This document shows, piece by piece, positions 26,489 through 34,680 of a DNA stretch of 36,893 bases. The first letter of the stretch is position 1. Each line of letters begins with the position of its first letter. Below the pieces are notes generated by a model, which saw only the letters and a program-made list of their open reading frames with translations, was not told the origin of the DNA and did not search any database. Where the stretch lies: NCBI RefSeq assembly GCF_900116435.1, contig NZ_FPAZ01000026.1, forward strand, positions 1 to 36,893, given 5' to 3'. A program made the position numbers and the translations under genes. This stretch comes from Pseudoalteromonas lipolytica (GTDB lineage Bacteria; Pseudomonadota; Gammaproteobacteria; Enterobacterales; Alteromonadaceae).

Positions 26489-26542
26489 TGCCCGCCCTTA
26501 AGAGACAACTCGTGTGTTTTTTGAGTGGAATTTAACCGAAAT

Positions 26543-26568
26543 GTCTTGATTTTAAACAAAATTAAGAC
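26543..26568 (+). promoter_or_regulatory. Leader hairpin upstream of rplN
   Basis: GTCTTGATTTT and AAAATTAAGAC form an 11-bp stem with one mismatch and an AAAC loop, ending about 18 nt before the strong GGAGGT ribosome site of rplN. It may influence translation, but no known leader family was recognised. Confidence 0.45.
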
Positions 26569-26600
26569 GTGTTGTAATATCTACACCGGAGGTCATTAAC

Positions 26601-26969
26601 ATGATCCAAATGCAAACTCAGCTGGACGTTGCTGATAACAGCGGCGCTCGCAAAGTGCAGTGTATTAAAGTCCTTGGCGGTTCGCACCGTCGCTATGCAG
26701 CGGTTGGCGATATCATCAAAGTTTCTGTAAAAGAAGCGATTCCTCGCGGTAAAGTGAAGAAAGGTGATGTTAAAAACGCAGTAGTTGTGCGTACTAAAAA
26801 AGGCGTTCGTCGTCCGGACGGTTCTTTGATCCGTTTCGATAGCAATGCGGCTGTTATCTTAAATGATAACTTACAGCCAATTGGTACTCGTATCTTCGGC
26901 CCTGTGACTCGTGAACTTCGTACTGAAAAGTTCATGAAAATCGTTTCACTAGCACCAGAAGTACTATAA
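26601..26969 (+). CDS. rplN: 50S ribosomal protein L14
   Basis: 122 residues, the standard length. It opens MIQMQTQLDVADNSGARKVQ and has the L14 signature around RPDGSLIRFDSNAAVILND. L14 sits at the 30S-50S interface next to L19 and contacts 16S helix 14. GGAGGT lies before the ATG. It is the first gene of the spc operon here and the usual S10 operon is not upstream. Confidence 0.98.
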   Translation: MIQMQTQLDVADNSGARKVQCIKVLGGSHRRYAAVGDIIKVSVKEAIPRGKVKKGDVKNAVVVRTKKGVRRPDGSLIRFDSNAAVILNDNLQPIGTRIFGPVTRELRTEKFMKIVSLAPEVL

Positions 26970-26979
26970 GGAGTCTATC

Positions 26980-27294
26980 ATGGCAGCAAAAATCCGTCGT
27001 GATGACGAAGTAATCGTACTAGCCGGTAAAGACAAAGGTAAGCGCGGTAAAGTGCTTTCAGTTGTTACTGAGTCTGGTCGAGTATTTGTCGAAGGCATCA
27101 ACTTAATCAAGAAGCACCAAAAGCCTGTTCCTCAGTTGAACCAAGCTGGCGGTATTGTTGAGAAAGAAGCGTCTATCGACGTATCAAACGTTGCGATCTA
27201 CAACTCGGAAACGGGTAAAGCAGATCGTGTAGGTTTCAAGATTGAAGATGGTAAGAAATTACGTATCTTTAAATCTACTGGTAAAACTATCTAA
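26980..27294 (+). CDS. rplX: 50S ribosomal protein L24
   Basis: 104 residues with the KOW motif near the start (DDEVIVLAGKDKGKRGKV) and VEGINLIKKHQKP. L24 is an early assembly initiator binding the 5' part of 23S rRNA. It starts 10 bp after rplN. A small hairpin (AACTAT-CTA-ATAGTT) covers its stop codon and leads into the rplE ribosome site. Confidence 0.98.
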   Translation: MAAKIRRDDEVIVLAGKDKGKRGKVLSVVTESGRVFVEGINLIKKHQKPVPQLNQAGGIVEKEASIDVSNVAIYNSETGKADRVGFKIEDGKKLRIFKSTGKTI

Positions 27295-27310
27295 TAGTTG
27301 GAGTAGAATG

Positions 27311-27850
27311 ATGGCGAAACTGCATGAAGTATATAAAGACAAAGTAGTGGCTGAACTTCAAGAGAAGTTTGGTTTCAGCTCTGTCATGCAAGTCCCTCAG
27401 ATCGAAAAGATCACATTAAACATGGGTGTGGGCGAAGCTCTAGCTGACAAGAAGATCCTAGATAATGCTGTTGCAGATCTAGAAGCAATCTCTGGTCAGA
27501 AACCTCTAATCACTAAAGCACGCAAATCTGTTGCTGGCTTCAAAGTGCGTGAAGGTTACCCAATTGGTTGTAAAGTAACCCTACGTGGCGAGCGTATGTG
27601 GGACTTTTTTGAGCGTTTGGTTTCAATCGCTATCCCACGTATCCGTGACTTCCGTGGTGTAAGTGCTAAGTCTTTTGATGGACGTGGTAACTACAGCATG
27701 GGCGTACGTGAGCAAATCATCTTCCCAGAAATTGATTATGATAAAGTAGACCGTGTACGCGGTATGGATATCACTATCACTACTTCTGCGAAAACAGATG
27801 AGGAAGGCCGTGCGTTGTTAGAAGCGTTTAACTTCCCATTTAAGAAATAA
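27311..27850 (+). CDS. rplE: 50S ribosomal protein L5
   Basis: 179 residues starting MAKLHEVYKDK, which matches known L5 starts; the longer frame from 27242 is inside rplX. It contains the L5 signature IEKITLNMGVGEA. L5 binds 5S rRNA in the central protuberance. In E. coli ribosomal protein S8 represses the operon at this start region, so the rplX-rplE junction is the expected S8 control point; a matching S8 site was not proven here. Confidence 0.98.
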   Translation: MAKLHEVYKDKVVAELQEKFGFSSVMQVPQIEKITLNMGVGEALADKKILDNAVADLEAISGQKPLITKARKSVAGFKVREGYPIGCKVTLRGERMWDFFERLVSIAIPRIRDFRGVSAKSFDGRGNYSMGVREQIIFPEIDYDKVDRVRGMDITITTSAKTDEEGRALLEAFNFPFKK

Positions 27851-27860
27851 GGGTAGGGTT

Positions 27861-28166
27861 ATGGCAAAGAATTCTATGAAAGCGCGCGAAGCAAAGCGCA
27901 CTAAATTAGTTGCTCAGTATGCTGAAAAGCGTGCTGCACTAAAAGCTATCATCAGTGATGTGAAAACATCTGACGATGATCGTTGGGACGCGGTATTAAA
28001 GCTACAAGCTTTACCACGTGATTCTAGCTCTTCACGTCAACGTAATCGTTGTAACGTTACGGGCCGCCCACATGGTTACCTTCGCAAATTCGGCATGAGC
28101 CGTATTAAAGTTCGCGAAGCAGCTATGCGCGGTGAAATTCCTGGCCTTAAAAAGGCTAGCTGGTAA
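27861..28166 (+). CDS. rpsN: 30S ribosomal protein S14 (zinc-independent type)
   Basis: 101 residues, the long form without the CxxC zinc ribbon. It ends with RCNVTGRPHGYLRKFGMSRIKVREAAMRGEIPG, the conserved S14 C-terminus. It binds the 3' major domain of 16S rRNA in the head. It lies 10 bp after rplE. Confidence 0.98.
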   Translation: MAKNSMKAREAKRTKLVAQYAEKRAALKAIISDVKTSDDDRWDAVLKLQALPRDSSSSRQRNRCNVTGRPHGYLRKFGMSRIKVREAAMRGEIPGLKKASW

Positions 28167-28187
28167 TAGTATCACGGGAGTAAGACT

Positions 28188-28580
28188 ATGAGCTTGCAAG
28201 ATCCTATTGCGGATTTGTTTACACGTATCCGTAACGGTCAGTCAGCGAAGAAAGTATCAGTAACGATGCCAACTTCAAAACTGAAAGTAGCAGTAGCTAA
28301 AGTATTAAAAGATGAAGGTTATATCGCAGATTACGCTGTAAGCGGTGAAGCGAAGCCTGAGCTAGCAATCGAATTAAAATATTTCGAAGGCAAAGCTGTT
28401 ATTGAAAATATCCAGCGTGTTAGCCGCCCTGGTCTACGTATCTATAAGAAACGTGACGAATTACCTAAGGTAATGGGTGGTCTTGGTATCGCTATCGTAT
28501 CAACTTCTAAAGGCCTAATGACAGACCGCGCAGCACGTAGTGCCGGCGTTGGTGGTGAGATCATTGGCTTTGTAGCTTAA
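28188..28580 (+). CDS. rpsH: 30S ribosomal protein S8
   Basis: 130 residues, opening SLQDPIADLFTRIRNGQ and ending with STSKGLMTDRAARSAGVGGEIIGFVA, the S8 signature. S8 binds the central domain of 16S rRNA and, in enterobacteria, represses this operon by binding the rplE start. GGGAG precedes the ATG. Confidence 0.98.
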   Translation: MSLQDPIADLFTRIRNGQSAKKVSVTMPTSKLKVAVAKVLKDEGYIADYAVSGEAKPELAIELKYFEGKAVIENIQRVSRPGLRIYKKRDELPKVMGGLGIAIVSTSKGLMTDRAARSAGVGGEIIGFVA

Positions 28581-28593
28581 TCGGAGGGGAACT

Positions 28594-29127
28594 ATGTCTC
28601 GCATAGCAAAGGCACCAATCAATGTTCCTGCCGGTGTAGAAGTTACATTAAAAGGCCAGGACATCACAGTTAAAGGCAAAAACGGTGAATTAACTCGCAC
28701 TATCAACGATGCTGTTGAAGTACAAGTTAACGACAACGTTATTACAACTTTACCTCGTGAAGGCGTAGTCAATGCATGGGCTCAAGCAGGTACTGCTCGC
28801 GCTCTAATCAACAATATGATTGTTGGTACGCATGAAGGTTACGAGAAGAAGCTTCAGTTAGTAGGTGTTGGTTACCGTGCAGCGGCTAAGGGCAAAGTTT
28901 TAGACTTAACTCTTGGTTTCTCACACCCAGTGAATTTCGAAGTACCTGAAGGTATTACGATTGAAACACCAAGCCAAACAGAAGTTCTAGTTAAGGGCGT
29001 AGACAAGCAGTTAGTTGGTCAAACAGCTGCTAACATCCGTGCATACCGTAAACCTGAGCCTTATAAAGGTAAAGGTGTTCGTTACGCGGACGAGAATGTA
29101 CGCCGTAAAGAGGCTAAGAAGAAGTAA
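28594..29127 (+). CDS. rplF: 50S ribosomal protein L6
   Basis: 177 residues with the two L6 repeats; begins SRIAKAPINVPAGVEVTLKG and ends PEPYKGKGVRYADENVRRKE. L6 lies near the GTPase-associated centre. GGAGGGG is a strong ribosome site before its ATG. Confidence 0.98.
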   Translation: MSRIAKAPINVPAGVEVTLKGQDITVKGKNGELTRTINDAVEVQVNDNVITTLPREGVVNAWAQAGTARALINNMIVGTHEGYEKKLQLVGVGYRAAAKGKVLDLTLGFSHPVNFEVPEGITIETPSQTEVLVKGVDKQLVGQTAANIRAYRKPEPYKGKGVRYADENVRRKEAKKK

Positions 29128-29136
29128 GGTAAGACG

Positions 29137-29487
29137 ATGGATAAAAAAACAGCTCGTCTACGTCGTGCTAAGCGCACTCGTAGAAATTACATTGAACAAG
29201 GCACAACGCGTCTTGTTATCCACCGCACGCCACGTCACATTTACGCTCAAGTAGTTACTGCTGAGGGTACTGTACTGGCTGCTGCTTCTACTGTTGAAAA
29301 AGCAATTAGCGAAACAGTTAAAGGCACAGGTAACGTAGCAGCTGCTCAAGCAGTTGGTAAAGCGGTTGCTGAACGTGCAGCTGACAAAGGCATCGAAAAG
29401 ATTGCTTTTGATCGCAGTGGCTTTAAATATCACGGCCGTGTGAAGGCGCTTGCTGATGCAGCGCGTGAAGCCGGTTTGCAATTCTAG
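29137..29487 (+). CDS. rplR: 50S ribosomal protein L18
   Basis: 116 residues starting MDKKTARLRRAKRTRRN, with LVIHRTPRHIYAQVV and C-terminal FDRSGFKYHGRVKALADAAR. L18 binds 5S rRNA with L5. It lies 9 bp after rplF. Confidence 0.98.
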   Translation: MDKKTARLRRAKRTRRNYIEQGTTRLVIHRTPRHIYAQVVTAEGTVLAAASTVEKAISETVKGTGNVAAAQAVGKAVAERAADKGIEKIAFDRSGFKYHGRVKALADAAREAGLQF

Positions 29488-29496
29488 GAGTAGACA

Positions 29497-30003
29497 ATGG
29501 CTAACGTAGAAGCAAAGCAACAACAGCCTGATTTGGCTGAAAAGCTAATCGCGGTAAACCGTGTGTCTAAAGTGGTTAAAGGTGGTCGTATCTTTAGCTT
29601 CACTGCACTAACTGTAGTTGGTGACGGCGCAGGTAAAGTAGGTTTCGGTTATGGTAAAGCACGTGAAGTTCCAGCTGCTATTCAAAAAGCAATGGAAAAA
29701 GCACGTCGTAACATGATCAGTGTAGACCTAAACGGTAACACGCTACAGCACCCAATCAAGGGTCGCCACGCGGGTTCTAAAGTATACATGCAGCCTGCTT
29801 CAGAAGGTACAGGTATCATCGCCGGTGGTGCGATGCGTGCAGTACTAGAAGTAACTGGTGTACAGAACGTATTGTCAAAAGCATACGGTTCAACTAACCC
29901 GATCAATATCGTTCGTGCAACGATTGCAGCTCTAGAGAACATGAACTCTCCAGAGTCAATCGCTGCTAAACGTGGTCTTAGCGTAGACGAAATCACGGGG
30001 TAA
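29497..30003 (+). CDS. rpsE: 30S ribosomal protein S5
   Basis: 168 residues with the S5 N-terminal double-stranded RNA-like fold (VNRVSKVVKGGRIFSFTALT) and the GKVGFGYGKAREVPAAIQKA signature. S5 acts in decoding fidelity; the spectinomycin-site loop is present. Starts 9 bp after rplR. Confidence 0.98.
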   Translation: MANVEAKQQQPDLAEKLIAVNRVSKVVKGGRIFSFTALTVVGDGAGKVGFGYGKAREVPAAIQKAMEKARRNMISVDLNGNTLQHPIKGRHAGSKVYMQPASEGTGIIAGGAMRAVLEVTGVQNVLSKAYGSTNPINIVRATIAALENMNSPESIAAKRGLSVDEITG

Positions 30004-30006
30004 ACC

Positions 30007-30189
30007 ATGGCTAATAAAACTGTTAAAGTAACACAAGTAAAGAGCTCTATCGGTCGTTTACCGAAGCATAAAGCTACATTACGCGGTCTTGGTTTACGTC
30101 GTATCAATCACACTGTTGAGTTAGAAGACACAGCATGTGTGCGTGGTATGATTAACCAAGTTTCTTACATGGTAAAGGTTGAGGGTTAA
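30007..30189 (+). CDS. rpmD: 50S ribosomal protein L30
   Basis: 60 residues: KTVKVTQVKSSIGRLPKHKA, then LGLRRINHTVELEDT, the L30 signature. Only 3 bp separate it from rpsE. Confidence 0.98.
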   Translation: MANKTVKVTQVKSSIGRLPKHKATLRGLGLRRINHTVELEDTACVRGMINQVSYMVKVEG

Positions 30190-30193
30190 TTCG

Positions 30194-30628
30194 ATGCGTT
30201 TGAATACACTTTCACCTGCTGCTGGTGCAAAAACTGAAAAGAAACGTCTAGGTCGTGGTATTGGTTCTGGTCTTGGTAAGACTGGTGGCCGTGGTCATAA
30301 AGGCCAAAAATCACGTTCTGGCGGTAAAGTACGCGTTGGTTTCGAAGGCGGTCAAATGCCTATGCAACGTCGTCTACCTAAATTTGGTTTCACTTCACGT
30401 AAATCATTAGTATCTACTGAAGTAAACCTTTTTGAAATCGCTAAAGTTGAAGGCGATGTAGTAGACGTAAACGCGTTACAAGCAGCTGGTCTAGTTAAAA
30501 AGAACATCCAGTTCGTTAAAGTAGTAAAATCTGGCGAAGTTTCACGCGCAGTTACCGTTAAAGGTCTTAAAGTGACCAAAGGTGCTCGCGAAGCTATCGA
30601 AGCTGCCGGAGGCAAGGTAGAAGACTAA
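30194..30628 (+). CDS. rplO: 50S ribosomal protein L15
   Basis: 144 residues. The ATG at 30194 (MRLNTLSPAAGAKTEKKR) matches the L15 family start; an earlier in-frame start at 30179 lies inside rpmD. The glycine/arginine-rich extension GRGIGSGLGKTGGRGHKGQ is typical. L15 is a late assembly protein contacting 23S domain II. Confidence 0.98.
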   Translation: MRLNTLSPAAGAKTEKKRLGRGIGSGLGKTGGRGHKGQKSRSGGKVRVGFEGGQMPMQRRLPKFGFTSRKSLVSTEVNLFEIAKVEGDVVDVNALQAAGLVKKNIQFVKVVKSGEVSRAVTVKGLKVTKGAREAIEAAGGKVED

Positions 30629-30638
30629 GGAAGTACTA

Positions 30639-31967
30639 ATGGCTAAACCAGGTCAAGATATGAAAAGTGCACAAAGTGGGCTTTCGGAATTGAAGCGTCG
30701 ATTACTATTTGTATTGGGTGCTATCATTATTTACCGTCTAGGTTCATTCGTGCCGATCCCTGGGATTGACGCCGCTGTACTTGCCGATTTCTTCGAGCAA
30801 CAAAAGGGCACCATTGTTGAAATGTTTAACATGTTCAGCGGTGGTGCGCTTGAGCGCGCTTCAGTGTTGGCACTGGGTATTATGCCGTATATCTCGGCTT
30901 CGATTATTACGCAACTATTAACGCATATGTATCCGCCGTTTATAGAGCTTAAGAAAGAAGGCGAGCAAGGGCGTAAGAAAATCAGCCAGTATACACGCTA
31001 TGGCACGCTTGTGCTTGCTACTATCCAATCAATCGGTATTGCCACAAGCTTACCGGGTATGATGGACGGGTTAGTTGTTAACCCTGGTATTGGTTTCTAC
31101 TTCACTGCTGTAGTGAGTTTAGTTACCGGTACTATGTTCCTTATGTGGTTGGGCGAGCAAATTACAGAACGCGGTATCGGTAACGGTATTTCAGTTCTGA
31201 TTTTTGTTGGTATCGTAGCAAACCTGCCGTCTGCTATTGGTTCGACAGCCGAAATGGCGCGCCAAGGTGATCTGAATGTACTTGTACTGTTATTGATTGC
31301 TGTAATCGTATTCGCTGTTACTTACCTCGTTGTATTCTTCGAGCGTGGTCAACGTCGTATCGTCGTTAACTATGCTAAGCGTCAACAAGGTCGTCAGGTA
31401 TTTGCTGCTCAAAGCACGCACTTACCGCTGAAAGTAAACATGGCGGGTGTTATTCCACCAATCTTTGCTAGCAGTATAATTCTGTTCCCTGGTACAATTG
31501 CAAGCTGGTTCGGCCAGGGTGAAGGTCCGGTCGCTGATGTGCTACAAGCAATCGCTACAACATTGACTCCAGGTCAACCGTTATATGCGATGGTTTTAGC
31601 TGCGGCTATTATCTTCTTCTGCTTTTTCTACACCGCGTTGGTATTTAACCCGCGTGAAACAGCAGATAACCTGAAAAAATCTGGCGCATTTATCCCAGGT
31701 ATTCGTCCAGGTGAGCAGACATCTAAATACATTGATAAAGTGATGACACGCCTGACATTGGCAGGTGCTTTGTATATAACCTTTATCTGTCTGGTGCCCG
31801 AATTCATGACTATGGCATGGCAAACGCCATTCTATTTCGGCGGTACATCAATTTTGATTATCGTTGTTGTAATCATGGACTTTATGGCACAAGTACAGAC
31901 GCATCTGATGTCACATCAGTATGATTCTGTGCTGAAAAAAGCAAACCTTAAAGGCTACGGCCGATAA
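30639..31967 (+). CDS. secY: Protein translocase subunit SecY
   Basis: 442 residues and ten predicted membrane helices, the channel of the Sec translocon. Family motifs visible are RLGSFVPIPGID near the N-terminus, MFSGGALERASVLALGIMPYISASII (plug and pore-ring region), GNGISVLIFVGI and the cytoplasmic loop FFERGQRRIVVNYAKRQQGR. It lies 10 bp after rplO, the usual place in the spc operon. Confidence 0.98.
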   Translation: MAKPGQDMKSAQSGLSELKRRLLFVLGAIIIYRLGSFVPIPGIDAAVLADFFEQQKGTIVEMFNMFSGGALERASVLALGIMPYISASIITQLLTHMYPPFIELKKEGEQGRKKISQYTRYGTLVLATIQSIGIATSLPGMMDGLVVNPGIGFYFTAVVSLVTGTMFLMWLGEQITERGIGNGISVLIFVGIVANLPSAIGSTAEMARQGDLNVLVLLLIAVIVFAVTYLVVFFERGQRRIVVNYAKRQQGRQVFAAQSTHLPLKVNMAGVIPPIFASSIILFPGTIASWFGQGEGPVADVLQAIATTLTPGQPLYAMVLAAAIIFFCFFYTALVFNPRETADNLKKSGAFIPGIRPGEQTSKYIDKVMTRLTLAGALYITFICLVPEFMTMAWQTPFYFGGTSILIIVVVIMDFMAQVQTHLMSHQYDSVLKKANLKGYGR

Positions 31968-31989
31968 GGTCAGTTTACGGAGTTGAGCA

Positions 31990-32103
31990 ATGAAAGTACG
32001 TGCTTCCGTTAAGAAAATATGCCGTAACTGTAAAGTTATTAAACGTGCTGGTGTAGTACGCGTAATTTGCAGTGAGCCTAAGCATAAGCAAAGGCAAGGC
32101 TAA
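31990..32103 (+). CDS. rpmJ: 50S ribosomal protein L36 (zinc-ribbon type)
   Basis: 37 residues: MKVRASVKKICRNCKVIKRA then VICSEPKHKQRQG. Cys11, Cys14, Cys27 and His32 form the zinc ribbon, so this is the C+ paralogue. It is the last gene of the spc operon and is followed by a terminator 13 bp downstream. Confidence 0.97.
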   Translation: MKVRASVKKICRNCKVIKRAGVVRVICSEPKHKQRQG

Positions 32104-32116
32104 TTAAACAGTCGTG

Positions 32117-32149
32117 CAGGCTGAGTTATTTACTCGGCCTGTGTTTTTA
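32117..32149 (+). terminator. Terminator/attenuator between the spc and alpha operons
   Basis: A 10-bp stem (CAGGCTGAGT/ACTCGGCCTG, one G-T wobble) with a TATTT loop is followed by TGTTTTTAG. It separates rpmJ from the alpha-operon leader; partial read-through is likely, as in E. coli. Confidence 0.85.
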
Positions 32150-32155
32150 GTTGTG

Positions 32156-32240
32156 ATTTGGTCTTCGTTTGAGTATCCTTACGGGCTTTTCAAACAGATG
32201 ATAACCAAATTCAAATATAGGAGATGTGTTAGTGGCCCGT
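32156..32240 (+). ncRNA. Alpha-operon leader pseudoknot (S4-binding site)
   Basis: The leader holds GAGTATCC and ACGGGCTTTTCA, which closely match the E. coli alpha-operon leader. An outer stem ATTTGGT (32156-32162)/ACCAAAT (32204-32210) and an inner stem GTTTGA (32167-32172)/TCAAAC (32190-32195) enclose ACGGGC (32181-32186). ACGGGC is complementary to GCCCGT (32235-32240), just after the rpsM GTG, as in the S4 pseudoknot. S4 (rpsD) would bind here and repress translation of the operon. Confidence 0.85.
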
Positions 32241-32588
32241 ATCGCTGGCATTAACGTCCCTGATCATAAACATGCAGTTATCGGTTTAACTGCTATTTAT
32301 GGCATAGGTAAGACTCGCTCTAAGGCTATCTTAGCAGCGACTGGTATCGCCGAGACCACAAAAATCGGTGAGCTTTCAGACGAAACACTTGACGTATTGC
32401 GTGAAGCAGTTGGCAAGTACACTGTAGAAGGTGACCTTCGTCGTGAAGTTACATTAAATATCAAGCGCCTTATGGACCTTGGTTGTTTCCGTGGCCTACG
32501 TCACCGTCGTTCGTTACCACTACGTGGTCAACGTACTAAGACTAACGCGCGTACTCGTAAGGGTCCTCGCAAGCCTATCAAGAAATAA
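32232..32588 (+). CDS. rpsM: 30S ribosomal protein S13
   Basis: 118 residues starting with GTG (VARIAGINVPDHKHAVIGL), like E. coli. AGGAG lies 8 nt upstream, and the start codon is part of the S4 pseudoknot, which is why 32232 is preferred to 32226. The C-terminus (GQRTKTNARTRKGPRKPIKK) contacts the P-site tRNA. Confidence 0.98.
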   Translation: MARIAGINVPDHKHAVIGLTAIYGIGKTRSKAILAATGIAETTKIGELSDETLDVLREAVGKYTVEGDLRREVTLNIKRLMDLGCFRGLRHRRSLPLRGQRTKTNARTRKGPRKPIKK

Positions 32589-32601
32589 GGTGGGGTAGAT
32601 T

Positions 32602-32988
32602 ATGGCTAAAGCACCAATTCGTCGTAAGAAGGTTAAAAAGCAAGTTGCTGATGGTATGGCTCATGTTCATGCTTCTTTCAACAACACTATTGTAACAATT
32701 ACCGACCGTCAAGGTAATGCACTATCATGGGCTACTGCCGGTGGTTCAGGTTTCCGTGGTTCACGTAAATCTACTCCATTTGCTGCTCAGGTTGCTGCAG
32801 AGCGTGCAGGTACTGCTGCTCAAGAATACGGTTTAAAAAATCTAGAAGTGTTCATTAAAGGTCCAGGTCCAGGTCGTGAATCTGCTGTACGTGCTTTGAA
32901 TGCTGCTGGTTACCGTATCACCAACATCACTGACGTGACGCCAATCCCTCATAATGGTTGTCGTCCACCGAAGAAACGTCGCGTTTAA
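32602..32988 (+). CDS. rpsK: 30S ribosomal protein S11
   Basis: 128 residues with VADGMAHVHASFNNTIVTIT and the signature RALNAAGYRITNITDVTPIPHNGCRPPK. S11 lies on the platform near the E-site codon. Starts 13 bp after rpsM. Confidence 0.98.
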   Translation: MAKAPIRRKKVKKQVADGMAHVHASFNNTIVTITDRQGNALSWATAGGSGFRGSRKSTPFAAQVAAERAGTAAQEYGLKNLEVFIKGPGPGRESAVRALNAAGYRITNITDVTPIPHNGCRPPKKRRV

Positions 32989-33009
32989 CAATAGGTTAGG
33001 AGAAATAAC

Positions 33010-33630
33010 ATGGCAAGATATTTGGGCCCTAAGCTCAAGCTGAGTCGTCGTGAAGGTACTGACCTGTTCCTTAAGAGCGGCGTAAGAGCTATCGACTCTA
33101 AGTGTAAACTTGAGACTGCACCTGGTCAGCACGGCGCTCGTAAAGGTCGCTTATCTGATTACGGTTTACAGTTACGTGAAAAGCAAAAAGTACGTCGTAT
33201 CTACGGTGTATTAGAAAAGCAATTCCGTAACTACTACAAAGAAGCTGCTCGCCTTAAAGGTAATACAGGTGAAAACTTGTTACAGCTTTTAGAGCAACGT
33301 TTAGACAATGTTGTATATCGCATGGGTTTTGCTAGCACACGTGCAGAAGCACGTCAGTTAGTTAGCCACAAAGCGATCTTAGTTAATGGTCGTGTTGTGA
33401 ATATTCCTTCATACGTAATTACACCAGAAGATACTGTTGTAATTCGTGAGAAGTCTAAAACACAAGCACGTATCATCGCTGCTCTAGAGTTGGCTGAGCA
33501 ACGTGAAAAGCCGACTTGGGTTGAAGTTGACGGTAAGAAAATGGAAGGTAGCTTCAAGCGCCTACCTGAGCGTTCAGATCTGTCTGCGGACATTAACGAA
33601 CAACTAATCGTCGAACTTTACTCTAAGTAA
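33010..33630 (+). CDS. rpsD: 30S ribosomal protein S4 (alpha-operon autoregulator)
   Basis: 206 residues: MARYLGPKLKLSRREGTDLF, then the S4 RNA-binding domain LDNVVYRMGFASTRAEARQLVSHKAILVNG. S4 nucleates 30S assembly by binding the 5' domain of 16S rRNA. It also represses this operon through the leader pseudoknot found at 32156-32240. Confidence 0.98.
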   Translation: MARYLGPKLKLSRREGTDLFLKSGVRAIDSKCKLETAPGQHGARKGRLSDYGLQLREKQKVRRIYGVLEKQFRNYYKEAARLKGNTGENLLQLLEQRLDNVVYRMGFASTRAEARQLVSHKAILVNGRVVNIPSYVITPEDTVVIREKSKTQARIIAALELAEQREKPTWVEVDGKKMEGSFKRLPERSDLSADINEQLIVELYSK

Positions 33631-33654
33631 AGTTAAGAGTTAAGAGAGGATAAA

Positions 33655-34641
33655 ATGCAGGGTTCTGTTACCGAATTCCTAAAACCAAGGTTAGTCGATA
33701 TCGACGCTATCAACCCAACGCGTTCTAAAGTAGTTTTAGAACCATTAGAGCGTGGCTTCGGTCATACTCTGGGTAATGCCTTACGCCGTATACTGTTATC
33801 ATCTATGCCTGGATGTGCAGTAACTGAAGTAGAAATCGACGGTGTATTGCATGAGTACAGCGCGAAAGAGGGCGTACAAGAAGACATCATTGAAATTCTG
33901 TTAAACCTTAAAGGTCTAGCAGTAACTTTAGAAGGCAAAGATGAAGTTTTTCTGACCCTGACTAAATCTGGTGTAGGCCCTGTGACTGCGGCTGATATTC
34001 AGCACGATGGTGATGTAACTATCGCCAACCCAGATCACGTTATCTGTCACCTAACGACAGATAGCAGCGAGATCAGCATGCGTATTCGTGTTGAGCGCGG
34101 TCGCGGTTATGTGCCGGCATCTAGTCGTTTATCCTCTGATGACGATGAGCGTCCAATTGGTCGATTGCTGCTTGATGCATCATTCAGCCCAGTTGAACGT
34201 ATTGCGTACTCGGTTGAATCAGCCCGTGTTGAGCAACGTACAGACTTAGACAAGTTAATCATTGATATGGAAACGAACGGCACTTTAGATCCTGAAGAAG
34301 CGATCCGCCGTGCGTCTACTATCTTAGCTGAGCAATTAGATGCATTCGTAGATTTACGTGATGTAACTGAGCCAGAAGAGAAAGAAGAGAAGCCAGAATT
34401 CGATCCTATTCTACTTCGTCCAGTTGATGATCTTGAACTAACAGTACGTTCAGCAAACTGTTTGAAAGCCGAGCAAATTCAATATATCGGTGATTTAGTT
34501 CAGCGCACTGAAGTTGAGCTTCTTAAAACACCTAACTTAGGTAAGAAGTCTCTAACTGAAATTAAAGACGTGCTAGCTTCACGTGGTCTATCTCTAGGTA
34601 TGCGCCTAGAAAATTGGCCGCCTGCAAGCCTAGCTGAATAA
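33655..34641 (+). CDS. rpoA: RNA polymerase alpha subunit
   Basis: 328 residues, close to the E. coli length of 329. The N-terminal dimerisation domain includes LEPLERGFGHTLGNALRRIL; an acidic linker (VTEPEEKEEKPEFDP) leads to the C-terminal domain with RSANCLKAEQIQYIGDLVQR, including the Arg used for UP-element DNA contact, and ends ENWPPASLAE. Nearest genes are rpsD (24 bp) and rplQ (39 bp). Confidence 0.98.
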   Translation: MQGSVTEFLKPRLVDIDAINPTRSKVVLEPLERGFGHTLGNALRRILLSSMPGCAVTEVEIDGVLHEYSAKEGVQEDIIEILLNLKGLAVTLEGKDEVFLTLTKSGVGPVTAADIQHDGDVTIANPDHVICHLTTDSSEISMRIRVERGRGYVPASSRLSSDDDERPIGRLLLDASFSPVERIAYSVESARVEQRTDLDKLIIDMETNGTLDPEEAIRRASTILAEQLDAFVDLRDVTEPEEKEEKPEFDPILLRPVDDLELTVRSANCLKAEQIQYIGDLVQRTEVELLKTPNLGKKSLTEIKDVLASRGLSLGMRLENWPPASLAE

Positions 34642-34680
34642 TCTAAATCACTATATTAGTTTAGTTAGAAGGATAGGGTC

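Noticed and set aside
27285..27299. S8 control hairpin at the rplX-rplE junction
   Set aside because: The 6-bp AACTAT/ATAGTT hairpin is in the right place, but the internal-loop signature of the S8 site was not seen.
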